A stretch of DNA of 64,000 bases from Mesodorylaimus sp. YZB2_4 (GCA_030248295.1 JASANH010001214.1:124001-188000), one strand, 5' to 3'; shown: positions 11,637 to 22,760, numbered from the stretch's first letter. The notes: a model not told the origin generated them from the letters alone. Made by a program: numbers and translations.

Positions 11637-12687
11637 CACGAATGCCGTAACATCGGGCTTCAAATAAATCCAGTTTGACACAAAGCAATGACGAGACTAG
11701 CGAGAGGGAGTCGATTTGATCATTGATATGCGCATTGTTCCAGCAGCCTGGACTACCTTCCTAAGATTTTTGGTGTGCCTCATTTACATGACGTTAGTTC
11801 GACTCGTTTCATTTGGATGGAACAAGTCGGACCTTCGTACCGCAATTACCATGGTTTTGTTCCAAAGTGCAAGGAAAACGTGCGTGAAGTCGATCATCGA
11901 CTGCACAGCAGTGCCAGGGCCGGAGCGGGCGTAGTGTTCTTAGGAACAGGCCCTGTTCTCCAAGGCGACGGATTGCGCAGCGCAGGAAATTTTCTTTGGC
12001 AGTATAATCAAGCAGATCGTTAGAATCAGCCTTAGGAACATAAAATGCTAATTAATTAGTCGTTGAAATTATGAGAAAAATTTTCGTGCGCAATGCTTTC
12101 TCATTGTAGCACAGCAAAGGACGATCAAACTGATAAATAAGATTAGGCATTATCAGATGTTCAGGCGACCAGGGCACCTTATGAAGACCGAACGCTGCTT
12201 TGCTGGCGATTCAGACTCGCCAAGGACGTTTTTACGTATCGGTTCTCGCTTTTCACCGTTTCCACGTAAAAAAGTTCAAAAAATTGGTCGAGAGTTGATC
12301 GAGTGACTGATTTTTGGTGATATTTGGGAAGGTCTTTGTGTGGAATCAGCTTTGCGGCTCACTGCACCGCTGGTATATACTGTACACTCATGAATCTTGC
12401 TGCTCCCACAGGCTTTTTCAGATCGTTTGATTAAAGTTGCTCCCACAGGCTCATGCGGAAGTTGCTGCAGGCTGGGAAAACCTACGCCAGGATACGATGA
12501 TGCAACCAGTGAATGTTGGTGGAGGCAATTATTCGTAGGATAAATAGGGTTCAATGCTTGGTCTGTGATTGTCTTGACTCAGGCGGCTTATTAGGAAGCC
12601 AACTGCACCAAAGTTGCCTAAGCTTTCGAAAAATCAACAGTGTTATTATTTCTTTTGCATTGGGACTTTGGCACTGACATGACACTG
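11637..12687. other. intergenic, no gene recognised
   Basis: Frames here (up to about 92 codons) carry no recognisable domain. A short duplicated string GTTGCTCCCACAGGCT occurs twice near 12395-12450. Confidence 0.5.
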
Positions 12688-12771
12688 ACCGGGGTCGTGG
12701 CCTAGCGCGTAGGCGTCTGCCTCTCACGCTGGATGCGCACTTAGAGGGGAGGGTTCGACTCCCGCCTCGGT
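12688..12771 (+). repeat. tRNA-derived SINE with intact A and B boxes
   Basis: Box A TGGCCTAGCGCGTAGG is at 12698 and box B GGTTCGACTCC at 12752-12762. The ends ACCGGGG and CCTCGGT can pair as a 7-bp acceptor-like stem with one G-T pair. The middle (CTGCCTC, then GGATGCGCACT) matches the tRNA-like segments at 2114 and 7893, so this is a repeat family. The 54-nt box spacing is tRNA-like, so polymerase III could still recognise it. A diverged or intron-bearing tRNA gene is less likely. Confidence 0.65.
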
Positions 12772-13385
12772 ACAAAATGATTGTCAACTTATGTGTTCCC
12801 TAGCTCTCGAGTGCGCTGTATGGTGCTTGGCTAGGGAGAAAGTATGACCTGACCTGACATGTTAAAGGTCTCATTTGGCTCAGTGTCCAGCACCATCCTT
12901 TTTGCATACCTTGGGGTTTCTGGGTCTTTTGTGTGCGTGAAGTTTCCTTTCCTCTAGCAGCGGCCACTGAGCTTGTCTGTAAGTGTAAAATAGAGCAGTG
13001 AATGGGCTTGCCTTTGTTGGCTGGTTGGTACACTCTTTCTCTCTGGAATGGGGCATGAATCTCTCTCTTATTCTGGACCCTTCGGAGAATGGGCGGGAGA
13101 GAGAAGGGAAGAAAAAGATAATGAAAAACAAGACAAAATGCGAAGGGTAATGTTTGCTTAAGATGCTTTTCGTTCCCATCCAAATTATTATATGTTGCAC
13201 TAGACCTAATAAAACTAGTCTCTCAAGTAACACTCTCCAGGCGAGGCAGAAACCCGTCGGGTTGATGTCTCTGGTCCCTCTGACTAGGAGGCCTGCCGGT
13301 TGTTCTTGAGACAATCCGCTCCCTCCAGTACTTTCTCCAATGTACGGTCATTCAACCTGTAGCGTGCTGACTACTAAGAAATCAG
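12772..13385. other. intergenic, repeat fragments
   Basis: No gene is seen. Minus-strand frames of 127-144 codons at 12800-13314 overlap each other and have no family resemblance. Around 13235-13310 lies sequence related to 1690-1760. Confidence 0.5.
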
Positions 13386-13632
13386 CCAGGTTCGACAATG
13401 GGTCCCAAAACTTGACCAATTTTTCCAAGCTCTTGGGTTTTGTGTGGTCGGGTTTTTAGACAGATCGGTATCGAGTTGTAGAGGTTGACCTTTTTTGAAC
13501 CCAGTCCAAAAACCCACTTTTCCACTAGGCCGCAGCCTTATTAGTCAGCATGAGCATGTGGTCAGTCGGCACAGCGTATCGAAGCCTCGGCGATCTGATG
13601 TCCGTTGGTTTTAAGTCGGCAGATCTTGGTGT
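13386..13632 (+). repeat. dispersed repeat, copy 1
   Basis: It is a direct repeat of 14134-14362. The shared landmarks are CAGGTTCGACAATGGGTC, GGGTTTTTAGACAGA, GTCAGCATGAGCATGT and GATGTCCGTTGGTTT. There is no coding frame. Confidence 0.75.
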
Positions 13633-13849
13633 GAAAAACCGTACGTAAAATCTGCTCGAATTTTGCAGCAGAAAAGTTAGCTTCCTTAACAATAACGGAT
13701 GCACTGAAAACGAGTCTAAATCGGTTTGCCGCGGATGGCAGCGTGCAAAGATTGACCAGAAATAATGCTGAAAAATATTTTAACAAAAATGGCGGGAAAT
13801 TTGGTTCTTTAAACCGAAGCTGGTCTAACTCTTGGTTCCGCAGATCAAC

Positions 13850-13905
13850 GTATCTTCTAGTACAGGCATAGTACCCTCGCGAGTTGATGCTGCAAACTTG
13901 ACAAA
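13850..13905 (-). repeat. inverted copy of the GCAGCATCAA repeat core
   Basis: Read on the minus strand it gives GTTTGCAGCATCAACTCG, then CTATGCCTGTACTAGAAGAT. This matches the core seen at 15285, 17987 and 19618 on the plus strand. Confidence 0.6.
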
Positions 13906-14133
13906 TACAAGTGAACCATTTAGACAAAGTTTCAAATAGACTTGAAAAAAGCCAAGTTTAGCTAATTGCTTGTAGATCCGTAATTGGATCACTAATGCAA
14001 CCTAAATCGCATGAAAGCCATGATCTCATATTTCTAAGAGAAGTCATCTCGCTAACGTCATACACTGTCTGCCAGTCTGACCGAATAGGCATTATGGTAG
14101 AGCATAGAAGTGGATCTGTCAGCATATGCTTGC

Positions 14134-14362
14134 ACCAGGTCCGACATTGGGTATCAAAACCTAACCCCTTTTTTGGGTTTTTGGGTTGGGTTTTTAGACA
14201 AAGTGGTTTGGGGTTGTGGAGGTTGACTTTTTTTTGAGCCCAACCTAAAATACCACTTTCCCACTTAAGGTCAGTCTTTATAGTCAGCATGAGCATGTCG
14301 GCGCAGTGTTTTGAAGCCACTGCGACATGATGTCTGTTGGTTTCGCGTTAACAGATCTGGTG
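14134..14362 (+). repeat. dispersed repeat, copy 2
   Basis: This is the direct repeat partner of 13386-13632. Just upstream, GTCAGCATATGCTTGC (about 14119) also resembles GTCAGCATATGCATGC near 16875, so the family extends further. Confidence 0.75.
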
Positions 14363-14857
14363 GGTGTGGCAGAAACGTACAGTGCCACAATCGTTGACAA
14401 TCAAAATCACAATCAAATTGAGTTTGGTCATAATTCAGTTTATGAGATCATTGGCGTGATCGAAGACCCTGGCCGTTCAAGTTCTTGGTGCCCCCCCAGG
14501 CTAGTCTAATTCGACAAATCAATCTCAGTGTGACAGAACCGAGGAATCATCTATCAGCAGATGATAAAAAGCTCTGACCTGATCTAATGTCGACTCGCAG
14601 TCACTGGGAAGCGCTAGAAAGCCTGATTATTATCTTCCTGTTGAAATGCACTTCTGGGATGTGGTATTTCCTTATGACGTCCCTTGGGGGGGCATGGTGA
14701 GGTGGGGTTCAGGCTAATTAGGTGGATGTTGGGCAAGAAATTATTGATTAGGAAAGGCTCCATTTCAAACTCAGATTGGGCTGTCTGTCAAAATTTGCGG
14801 CTTTGATAAATTTATAAGAAAATACCAAATTCTCTTTATTACTCAATTTTAAAGGAC

Positions 14858-15193
14858 TTTGATTCATTCATTCATTCATTGTTTATTCGATAGACAAACG
14901 CAAGATGCGCACTCAAAGTCCATGAAACACGACACAAATTGGTACAGGACAATTTCAAAAACTTCTCATGTTCATACACCTAGAAAAATAAGAGTTCGAT
15001 CTTGTCGGAATAGGCCATAACCAGGGGCAGTGATTTCGTTCTCTAAAATTGAGGAGTCGATTTTAGATTCAACAATCGAATAGAAATCATAATTTGCTCC
15101 AAGTAATTCTGCTTGAAACATGCCAAATTTTCCTCTGATGCTGTTGATATTCGCGAAACCAAACTTCCATTTTGAAATCATGATCAATGCCAC
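14858..15193 (-). mobile_element. non-LTR retrotransposon fossil (L2/CR1-like), internally deleted
   Basis: On the minus strand, 15193-14972 encodes about 70 residues resembling the start of an AP-type endonuclease of CR1/L2/Jockey elements: ANINSIRGKF, then ESKIDSS, then APGYGLFRQDR. It stops after about 70 residues and is followed within about 100 bp by a 3' tail AATAAACAATGAATGAATGA at 14895-14865. Tetranucleotide tails of this kind are typical of L2/CR1-type 3' ends. The reverse transcriptase is absent, so the copy is a 5' piece joined to a 3' end. The clade assignment is tentative. Confidence 0.65.
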
Positions 15194-15274
15194 AGAAAAA
15201 AAGATCTTCTTGATTAAAGTTTCATCATGCTTTCTTAATAGAAGAGCTTACATTTAGACCGATTAACCCCTAGT

Positions 15275-15552
15275 TGGTCTCACTGTTTGCAGCATCAAGT
15301 AGCAACTGTACGATGCCTGTGCTAGAAGACAGTTCTTCCTTTCGTACGATTCATGTTTCCATTGAAGTTATAATTGTTTTTGGGCATTTTTTTGGGGTTT
15401 TCGGGCCGCCGTTTGAGAACCGCCTGATCGATTTCGATAATTTTTGGTACTAGCATGTCCTACCTATCAACCTATGATACTACCAAACGGTTTTGCAAAA
15501 TAATGGCTGGTTGTCGAGATATGCAGATAAAACCGTTTCGCCCTGTGTTATA
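15275..15552 (+). repeat. ~275-bp dispersed repeat, copy A
   Basis: It is a direct repeat of 19609-19888. It begins with the core TTTGCAGCATCAAGTAGC...ACGATGCCTGTGCTAGAAGA and continues through GATAATTTTTGGTACTAGCA and CTACCTATCAACCTATGAT to GCCCTGTGTTATAA. No protein frame is shared. Confidence 0.8.
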
Positions 15553-17986
15553 ACATGCGTTGGGTCTGTGGACCCAAGAGTTCGACCAACTACGGGTTAA
15601 AGCAGTTATTTGCCTCGGCGACATGGGAGGGTAACTTTATTTGTGCTACGTTTGAAACATTATTGAAGAGAGTACATTACAGAAGGTTTTCTCGCATTGA
15701 TCAGATCTATTCCATGAGTGCTGTCTTTAGTCGATCGATCTAATGTCCTGCTTGTTTTGTATCTATAGAATTAGCTCCTGATCAATGTTTGATTTCAGGT
15801 CGATTCGATCGATCAATCGATTTTCTGCAAACCAACGAGTAGGAAAGTCAATTTGGTCATTAGGCAATTCTTCAACGCTGTGAATTCAATGACCATTGCA
15901 TTGGTTTCCATCGACCCTTATCGATCAATTGGTTGGACTGATCCGATTAATAGACACATCGATTGATTTTGAATTTTTGAATCATATTTTAAAGTTAATG
16001 AATTTGGTGCGTGAAATTTTTTTATTTTGTTGCAATTTTATTCTGATGGTTGATTTTAAAACTCAAATATCCAAGTTGGTGATTAATCGATCGCGGGAGA
16101 TCATTGATCAATCGATATTTGTTATCAGGACCCTCCGTCAGGTTGAAAATTCGCCTGACGAAGTAGGTACGTTTGCTCAGTTTTTGAGCCACTTCGCCCA
16201 ATTACCAGGACATGGCCACATTCTTGTGAGTCGATGCCAAATTTGTTTGTTCCATTTCGATTATTTGCATCGTCCAGTCCAGTTTTACAAAATTCGTCAA
16301 AGCTCAAGCAAAAAATCGAAAGCGGTGACAAACAAACTAGAAATGTCAATTTTTTTGTGGTCTCATTTTCGTCAGCTTCCCTTGTCAAGCGAGAGTGGCA
16401 AAAAGCGGGCGACGCACCTCTGCGCAGACAGAATGCTGCAGAATGGCAGAACCATTCTGGCCATTCTGGTCAAGTAAAATGTGACTTGGCAGGAGCTGAT
16501 GGTGGCTTCAAATGGCGCCTAAGTGAAGAAAGGCGCGTGATAACACCTGAGTGCATTGTGACTTGACTGATGGATGGTAAAATCTTTTGGATAGCTGTGA
16601 GCCAAAACTTCGAAACATATATGCTACGCATTTTTTCCTCCGCAACCTCACACGCAAGTGCAAATGTAACACAAACATTAGTGAACCATTTTAATGAAGT
16701 TTTGAATAAATAAGATAACAAAACAAACTTTGCGAGCTGGTGCTCATATCTCCGTAGTGTCTATAGCCAACCTTAATCAGAGCAAAATTATATCTCATAT
16801 TTACAAGAAAAGGAATAGATCATTCAAGCCTCACCTACAGTACTTAGCAGTATGGTAAAGCGTAGAAACGCTGTCAGCATATGCATGCCATAGGCGGAAT
16901 GGTACCAGTCGTATTCTGCTGCCTCCCCGAGTATAAGTAGGCTTCAAAAAAGGACAAGCACTCGCAGGTTTTCCTTTTTTACTTTACATGAACTACCAGT
17001 GCATTTAAAAGATTCTAATTTTCCCAACCGATGCGATCACTTACAGAAGCTGATGCTGTATTTACATGCACCATTGTTGCAGGCACTTTATTTGGGAGGG
17101 GGGCATTTCCTAGTTTGAGGGCGTCACAGCGTGATAGTGGCGCCGATGGCAATATTTTATTCTCAGACGAGAGAATTTTCCAGTTATTTGTATGGAGACG
17201 CACAAACCAGGACCATGACAGCTGCGAAAACCTAGGTCAGATATAAAATTTACGATCAAAAAAGACTCCAGAGTTTTGCTACATTTGGTTCCGGGCAGCT
17301 TTGCCGACATTCTTTGTTTAGAATGTGGAGCCCCAGGCTCTAGGACCTTTGCTACTCATGGAGGAATGTAACCGCACCTATGTCTTTCGATCGCAGAAAA
17401 ATGTTTTGCAATGTAACATGAAAGGTGGTCAAGGGTGTTATTGATGCGAAGAATACATGCCAGGGTTTTACAACCAGTAATACCTAATAACATCATCTTC
17501 AGGAATCAAATGTGACTGTATTCCTGATGATACCTGTAAAAAATTGTCAAGTCCAACTCAGACAAAGGGCTGGTCCCCGCGCCCCCGACCCGACCCGACC
17601 CGAAAGTACTTGACTCGATGTGGGGTCTGCTAGCGGGCTCTCTTCCCCCTCCATACACAATGCTATCTTGTTCTTATCACCGGCCGTTTTTCATTTAAAA
17701 ACAAGAGCAGGTAGCAGGCATTTGATCAATGATTTTTTGGTGCATCTTTTTATTTTTTAAGGAATATTGCAGAAACTCATTTACAATGGAACCTTGACGA
17801 GAAGATGCTAGCCGCAAAATTCAATGCTCGCCAATTCTATCAGCTAATTAGGTGATTTTTTTCAGTCACCAATTACTATATAGGTAAGCTAGCAACTTTA
17901 TGAACATTAAGCAGCGACTCGCCACCTTTGTTTTTTTAATAATCAATTGGAAACTTTATGTAAACGGCTCACCTATTTTTTCACAT
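15553..17986. other. intergenic, AT-rich, no gene recognised
   Basis: A 193-codon plus-strand frame at 15896-16477 is AT-rich, overlaps other long frames and resembles no family, so I do not call it. The region 15790-16110 is unusually rich in ATCGAT/GATCAAT palindromes. A (CCCGA)n run lies near 17585-17602. Confidence 0.5.
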
Positions 17987-18258
17987 TTGCAGCATCAAGT
18001 TGCGAATGTTCGATCCCTGTGCTAGAAGATACGTTAGATCAATATTTTCCGAAGAGATCATAATTTCGCGAAATCCCATGACAGGGTTCTCCGGTAGCAT
18101 CTCTCTCATGCTAAGGCCAAAAATCGTCGAAATCCATCCAACGGTGCTCGAATAACATCGAAAAACCCTCTCGGAACTATGTAGACTTCGTTTGTAACCT
18201 AAACTACTGTAGTTTTGTTGAACCGCGAACTATCTTCTAGCACGGGCATCGAGCAGTA
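17987..18258. repeat. short element with inverted ends, GCAGCATCAA family
   Basis: The left end reads TTGCAGCATCAAGTTGCG, then ATCCCTGTGCTAGAAGATA. The right end, reverse-complemented, reads CTGCTCGATGCCCGTGCTAG. The two ends match over about 25 bp, giving a ~270-bp element with inverted termini. The interior resembles 19285-19480 (AATTTCGCGAAATCCC, then TCGTCGAAATCC). No target-site duplication was identified. Confidence 0.6.
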
Positions 18259-19284
18259 GCACAACAGAGTGGCCAGGTTCAAGACCAAAAATGCTGCCTG
18301 ATTGAAAATCTCATATTGCAATAAGCACAGAGATGCATTTGATTTTCGAGGCAGGACTATAAGGAGAAGGACGAGGAGGCTGATTTGTGGGACTTACCAC
18401 AAAGAAGGCTGCTAGTATTAAAGGGAAGAGCTAGATATATTTTGTCCCATCAGATTCAAGAGAGTTTTGCAAAGCCTTGAAGCAAAGGTCAGTAGCAAAG
18501 GTCCTGACAGGAGCTAGTCTCCAGCACATGACAATATGCAGATAAGGTCGGAGAGCATGCGGGACTCGGGCTGATCTGCAAATTGTCATATATTGTCCCG
18601 ATCCGTCGGGGGTTCGCCGACCCGACTTGATCCACTATCTACCTATTAGGGAATACGAGTGAAAAATCTGAGGCTTCCATCGTTTGTCTCACTGCTACTA
18701 AAAATGGAATTTCCTTTCGCACCAAAAACTTTAAATGCCTTAAAATCCAAAGAGAAAAAACAATTCCCCAGGAAAGAAGCCTACAGTGTAGCCTTACCAC
18801 TGAGGCAGACGAGTGCCGCTTTGATAGCAAAGAAGGTATAATCTTCAAAACCTGTCACCATGACGGTAGAAAATTTTGAACAATCAACTATAATTCAGCC
18901 AAGACCTTCCTCGCGACAAATCTATAGTACAGAATGAAAAAGCAGGATATGAAAAATCTAAAAAGTCAAGATAAATTGGACCTTCGGAGCTTTCACACAT
19001 AAAATCAAATTGACACACAGCCTTACCTCGGGCATATTTATTTAACATTGTGGATTTTTATTCGGGTTTTCTCCGTATACATTAATATTTTTCGCGAGCT
19101 GTATCGATGTGAGTATTACGAGTCAACGTTTATCCGAGAGATAAGAGTAAAGCAATACTGTCCTCTTCGGTATAAGCAGAAAAGTTAATCATCGTGCGGA
19201 GGCTCGACTCAAATTTCTTAAAACCCATTATGTTTAACGTTTGTAGACATATATGCCACAGTTCTGAGTCGACACTTTAGAAGG
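18259..19284. other. intergenic, no gene recognised
   Basis: No coherent coding frame was found. A GC-rich patch near 18598-18632 (GATCCGTCGGGGGTTCGCC) resembles the one near 17580. Confidence 0.5.
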
Positions 19285-19490
19285 TGTTTTTGATCGATAT
19301 CTCCCGGATCGACCAAAATTTCGCGAAACCCCGTCGCAGGTTTCTCGGCTACTACGTCCCACATGCTTGGGTAAAAAATTATCGAAATCCGTCAGATGAC
19401 GGAAAATCCTCTCCGAAACTGCTTAAAAATTTGAAGTAATTGAGTAGACCGCAAGAACTATCATCCAGTACGGGCTACTTGATGTTACTA
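19285..19490. repeat. GCAGCATCAA-family element, related to 17987-18258
   Basis: AATTTCGCGAAACCCCGTCG, then TTATCGAAATCCGTCAGATG and ACTATCATCCAGTACGGGCT match the interior and right end of 17987-18258 at lower identity. Copy B of the longer repeat follows at 19609. Confidence 0.55.
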
Positions 19491-19608
19491 CCAGAGTGAC
19501 CAGGGAAGGGTATGAGCAAGAACGAAAAACATTTTTTGATGCTTCTATTTGAGTTAGAAAGCGAGCTACACAGTCTGGTTTGATAACGACCCTCTATGTC
19601 CAGTGAAT

Positions 19609-19888
19609 TGGTCCGACTGTTTGCAGCATCAAGTAGCGACTGTACGATGCCTCTGCTAGAAGATAGCTCTTCCTTTTGCACGACTCATGTTTCAATTGAA
19701 GTTATTATTGGTTTTATGCACTTTTTTACGGGGTTTTGGGCCGCCTTGTGATAACCGCGCGATAGCTTTCGATAATTTTTGGCACTAGCATGTCCTACCT
19801 ACCAACTTATGATCCCATGAAACGATTCTGCGTAATGATGGTCGATTGTGGAGATAACCAGACAAAACCATTCAGCCCTGTGCTATAA
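19609..19888 (+). repeat. ~275-bp dispersed repeat, copy B
   Basis: This is the direct repeat partner of 15275-15552. By eye the two copies look roughly 80% identical, so they are not a recent duplication. Confidence 0.8.
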
Positions 19889-21126
19889 GATACTTTGTGA
19901 TGTTATGGTCACAAGACTGTGCGGCATAGTTGATGATACCCTCCACTTAGCAGAAGTGGTTTTCGTAATTTTTTGGCTAATTTTTTCGAAAACTGTGGTT
20001 TTTGGGGGTTGGGTAAGGGTGCCCTACCATCTAGTGCACAACAGCAAAAGTATTTTCGCAGGTTGAATGCGTGTATTGCGGAACAATGGCGCCTGCTTTA
20101 TAGAGGTGCGCTGGCGAATAAACATTTCGCCCAAATTGGTACACTGCGACGACGGCGTGACATTTGCTTCCGTCCTGGCCACTGTTGCTGTGGCAGGCCC
20201 CAGGAATTTGAACGATGGTCTGCGACATCACATGTTCTGGCTTTCCTTAAAGGACATAAGTCGGGCTGTTTGAACAAATTATGTGACCGCCAAGGTTGAT
20301 AAATATCTTACAATAAAAGCCTCCCATTAAAACAATGTAGCCCTAACTGAAATTTCCATTTAACTTTTTCTAGTTTCTAAATCTTAAAATAACCTAAGCA
20401 ACAAGCGCCAACAATCTCATTTTCGCTTGGAGTAGTCATTTGACCATCAAGGTTTCTAACAAAAATTTTTATAACTTCAGCATATGCTCAGCCATACATA
20501 CTAAAATCTCCTATGAAAATTTCCCACATTTTGCAGAATTTCCTGAGCCACCACACACCTATTTATTCAGAAATTTTTTCTTCGCATTGTAGTATTGAAA
20601 TTATGTATTAATGAAAAATTTTCAGCATTTCCACAGTCAAGCCACGAGGTTTTCAAAAATATTTCGTCCAAATCGGTCAAAAATATACAAGAGACTTACA
20701 CGTGGTACGATAACCGACGAAGCTTTACAGGTAGATTTAACCAGCTTGCCCTATCGTAGGTGAAAGGGATCGCTTTGAGGCTGCAAACCCTGCACCAGCC
20801 ACCCGGAGGGCTCAGCTTTAGTGACGCCACTCACAATCAGTGCAAATGTACCACGCCCACCAGGATTTGATCCCGCAATCTTCCGCTTGCGATCCCGATG
20901 TCGTAATATTGAGCTATCAGGGCCACGAAAAAAGGGGAACTAACGACTCACTTGAACATGGTTGATTGTAAAGTGCAGCCACTTTCTGCCTGACGAAAAA
21001 CTGTCTTTCCCTGCTTTCACAGTACACTGCTTCGCAGCTGGCAAAGCCTGCTGCGCTTTTGAAACTGATCATTGTGCCGTCGAACTTGTTTAATGTTGCC
21101 TCTGTAATCACGTATATTCACCGCCA
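19889..21126. other. intergenic with a degenerate tRNA-like segment
   Basis: On the minus strand near 20928-20855 there is TAGCTCAATATTACGA followed by GGGATCAAATCC, resembling degenerate A and B boxes at tRNA-like spacing. The arms do not pair convincingly, so it is probably another SINE relic. No protein gene is seen. Confidence 0.45.
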
Positions 21127-21576
21127 ATGCCAAACGGCATTTGTGTCTGGTTTACGTTTGGAGGAAGCATGGAAAGTAACTTGGGCAACGTCGCAGACTG
21201 CAAATATGAGAAGAAGGTCTCTTACTTGCCAGACAAATCCACGCTCGTGTGGGACACTACCAAGGAGGCCAGCTGCGATTACATCCATTGGAAAACCGTT
21301 TCCGGGATCATCACACCCTGGACGAGATCAGGGTGCAAACAAGCCTCAATGACATTTTCAGTCTTCTTGACTCCAACAAGCGGATCCTTGACAAGCTCGC
21401 TGATATCACCAACGACCAACCGTCAACTGGTGAGGCCTCTAAGATTATGGGGGAGCTTGGATCGTTATACCCCATGGAGATACTACTTGCCAGACAAATC
21501 CACGCTCGTGTGGGGTACTACCAAGGAGGCCAGCTGCGAGTACATCCATTGGGAAACCGTTCCTGGGAAACGATGA
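21127..21576 (+). CDS. hypothetical frame with an in-frame duplicated Cys/Trp segment (possible gene fragment)
   Basis: A 149-codon frame starts with ATG at 21127. It contains the motif YLPDKSTLVW...TTKEASC.YIHW twice, at 21223-21298 and 21484-21559. The DNA repeats are about 77 bp, spaced exactly 261 bp (87 codons) apart and in the same frame. I do not recognise the protein. The conserved Cys/Trp suggests an extracellular or envelope-like domain of a mobile element, but that is a guess. There is no signal peptide or obvious splice context. The segment between the duplicates reads more naturally in another frame (IRVQTSLNDIFSLLDSNKRI), so the locus may be a degenerated gene. Confidence 0.35.
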   Translation: MPNGICVWFTFGGSMESNLGNVADCKYEKKVSYLPDKSTLVWDTTKEASCDYIHWKTVSGIITPWTRSGCKQASMTFSVFLTPTSGSLTSSLISPTTNRQLVRPLRLWGSLDRYTPWRYYLPDKSTLVWGTTKEASCEYIHWETVPGKR

Positions 21577-21595
21577 AGCAATCGTATTTTAAGCG

Positions 21596-22012
21596 ATGAC
21601 CAAGAAATCGCGCTCACCTGGAACGATGCCCAGGAAGCTAGTCTCAAACTTTCTTCCAGTGCACTACATCGCCGAGCTCCGGAGATCGAAGCGCATGGCC
21701 AAGAAGGCAGATGTTGAACGAGAGTACAATCGTCTCAAGGGAAATGACCAGTCTGACATCATGGCGGCAAGACTGCAAGCACTGGAGGAGCGATTACAGT
21801 TGTTCCTGGAAATTCCGGTTGTTTTCAAGAGCACATACAAGCAATGCTTTGAATATTCTTTTTTCAAGAATTATTGGAACACCGACAAGGTGCCCAGTGA
21901 TATTGATCTTGGTTCATTCGACGAGTTTGGACTTCATATTTCTCAGGTGATTTTCGACATTCAGTTCGTTCCCATGCTGTCAATCACCTGCAAAGTGTCT
22001 AAGCGACTCTAG
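21596..22012 (+). CDS. hypothetical helical protein fragment, 138 codons
   Basis: The frame is basic and helix-prone at the start (AELRRSKRMAKKADVEREYN), followed by ARLQALEERLQLFLEIP, then an aromatic stretch. It starts 20 bp after the previous frame, so both may belong to one degraded gene. No family is recognised and no flanking splice sites are clear. It could be a chance frame. Confidence 0.3.
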   Translation: MTKKSRSPGTMPRKLVSNFLPVHYIAELRRSKRMAKKADVEREYNRLKGNDQSDIMAARLQALEERLQLFLEIPVVFKSTYKQCFEYSFFKNYWNTDKVPSDIDLGSFDEFGLHISQVIFDIQFVPMLSITCKVSKRL

Positions 22013-22027
22013 CGAGTGATCCCTCTC

Positions 22028-22473
22028 TTATAAAACCGCGCCTAGGCTATGCTCCTTTATCGTATTGCTCTGCCCGGCTGGCTTATCGACCAAACGGCAA
22101 GCGGCCAGCACAGAACGCAGAGCATCCCTGACCGTGTGGCGTACATCACGATTGAACACGATGTAGATGTAGCCGTTACTGGCGTGGGCAACCTGCCACA
22201 TGATCGTCGTGAACACAAAAATACCCCAAGGATCAGTCGTCAATGTCGAAAATACGTGAAAGCATCACTTCGAAAATACAGCGATGAATCAAAGCCAGTT
22301 TGAAAAAGCGAATCTCACCTTGTCGCCTACGTTCTTGATTTAGCTGATTCTGGTTTATAGCAGCAGCTGATGCCCCCGTTGGCTGTTGTTGCTTGCTCAT
22401 TGTACGATTAGCTTTACGAACTTTGTAAAAAGTGCTGATATTGAAACTGAATACGAGCACGAAGAAGAGGACG
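22028..22473 (-). pseudogene. 7TM receptor fragment (TM5, loop 3 and TM7 only)
   Basis: On the minus strand, after an acceptor-like TTTAG at 22474, the frame reads VLFFVLVFSFNISTFYKVRK (TM5 and its cytoplasmic end). A Gln/Asn-rich third loop ending ERRRQ follows, then a GTGAG donor at 22318. Further down, 22243-22028 encodes TTIMWQVAHASNGYIYIVF, then NRDVRHTVRDALRSV, which resembles TM7 and the start of the cytoplasmic tail with a variant NPxxY. No reading frame between them encodes TM6 and no acceptor was found. I therefore call a broken receptor fragment, distinct in sequence from the 4442 gene. Confidence 0.5.
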
Positions 22474-22760
22474 CTAAATATTGAAATATTGAAGTATTGA
22501 TATTTTTAATAAAAAGCATCGTCACAGCCAATGCCACGATCATATGTAATCCATGATCAAGCCACGATCATAGTCCATAATCAATCTTGATCGTCTCCAA
22601 TATAATTTCAGCCGTAAAAACCGGGCATGCAAAGCTGCCCAATCGACTGCAAAATTACAGAGCCAGCAATTCCGAAGACTTCAAGGTTTTTATCGGACTA
22701 TTTATTATGTCGTTTTATATATAAATATTTTATTTCATTTCGTTTTTCTGTTCTCCCCTA

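Noticed and set aside
12800-13314. Overlapping minus-strand frames of 127 and 144 codons
   Set aside because: Both lie in low-complexity sequence in different frames with no domain; part overlaps a dispersed repeat.
15896-16477. 193-codon plus-strand open frame
   Set aside because: AT-rich composition, overlap with other long frames on both strands, no family resemblance and no splice or signal features.
20855-20928. Functional tRNA gene on the minus strand
   Set aside because: A- and B-box-like strings are present but the acceptor and anticodon arms do not pair well.
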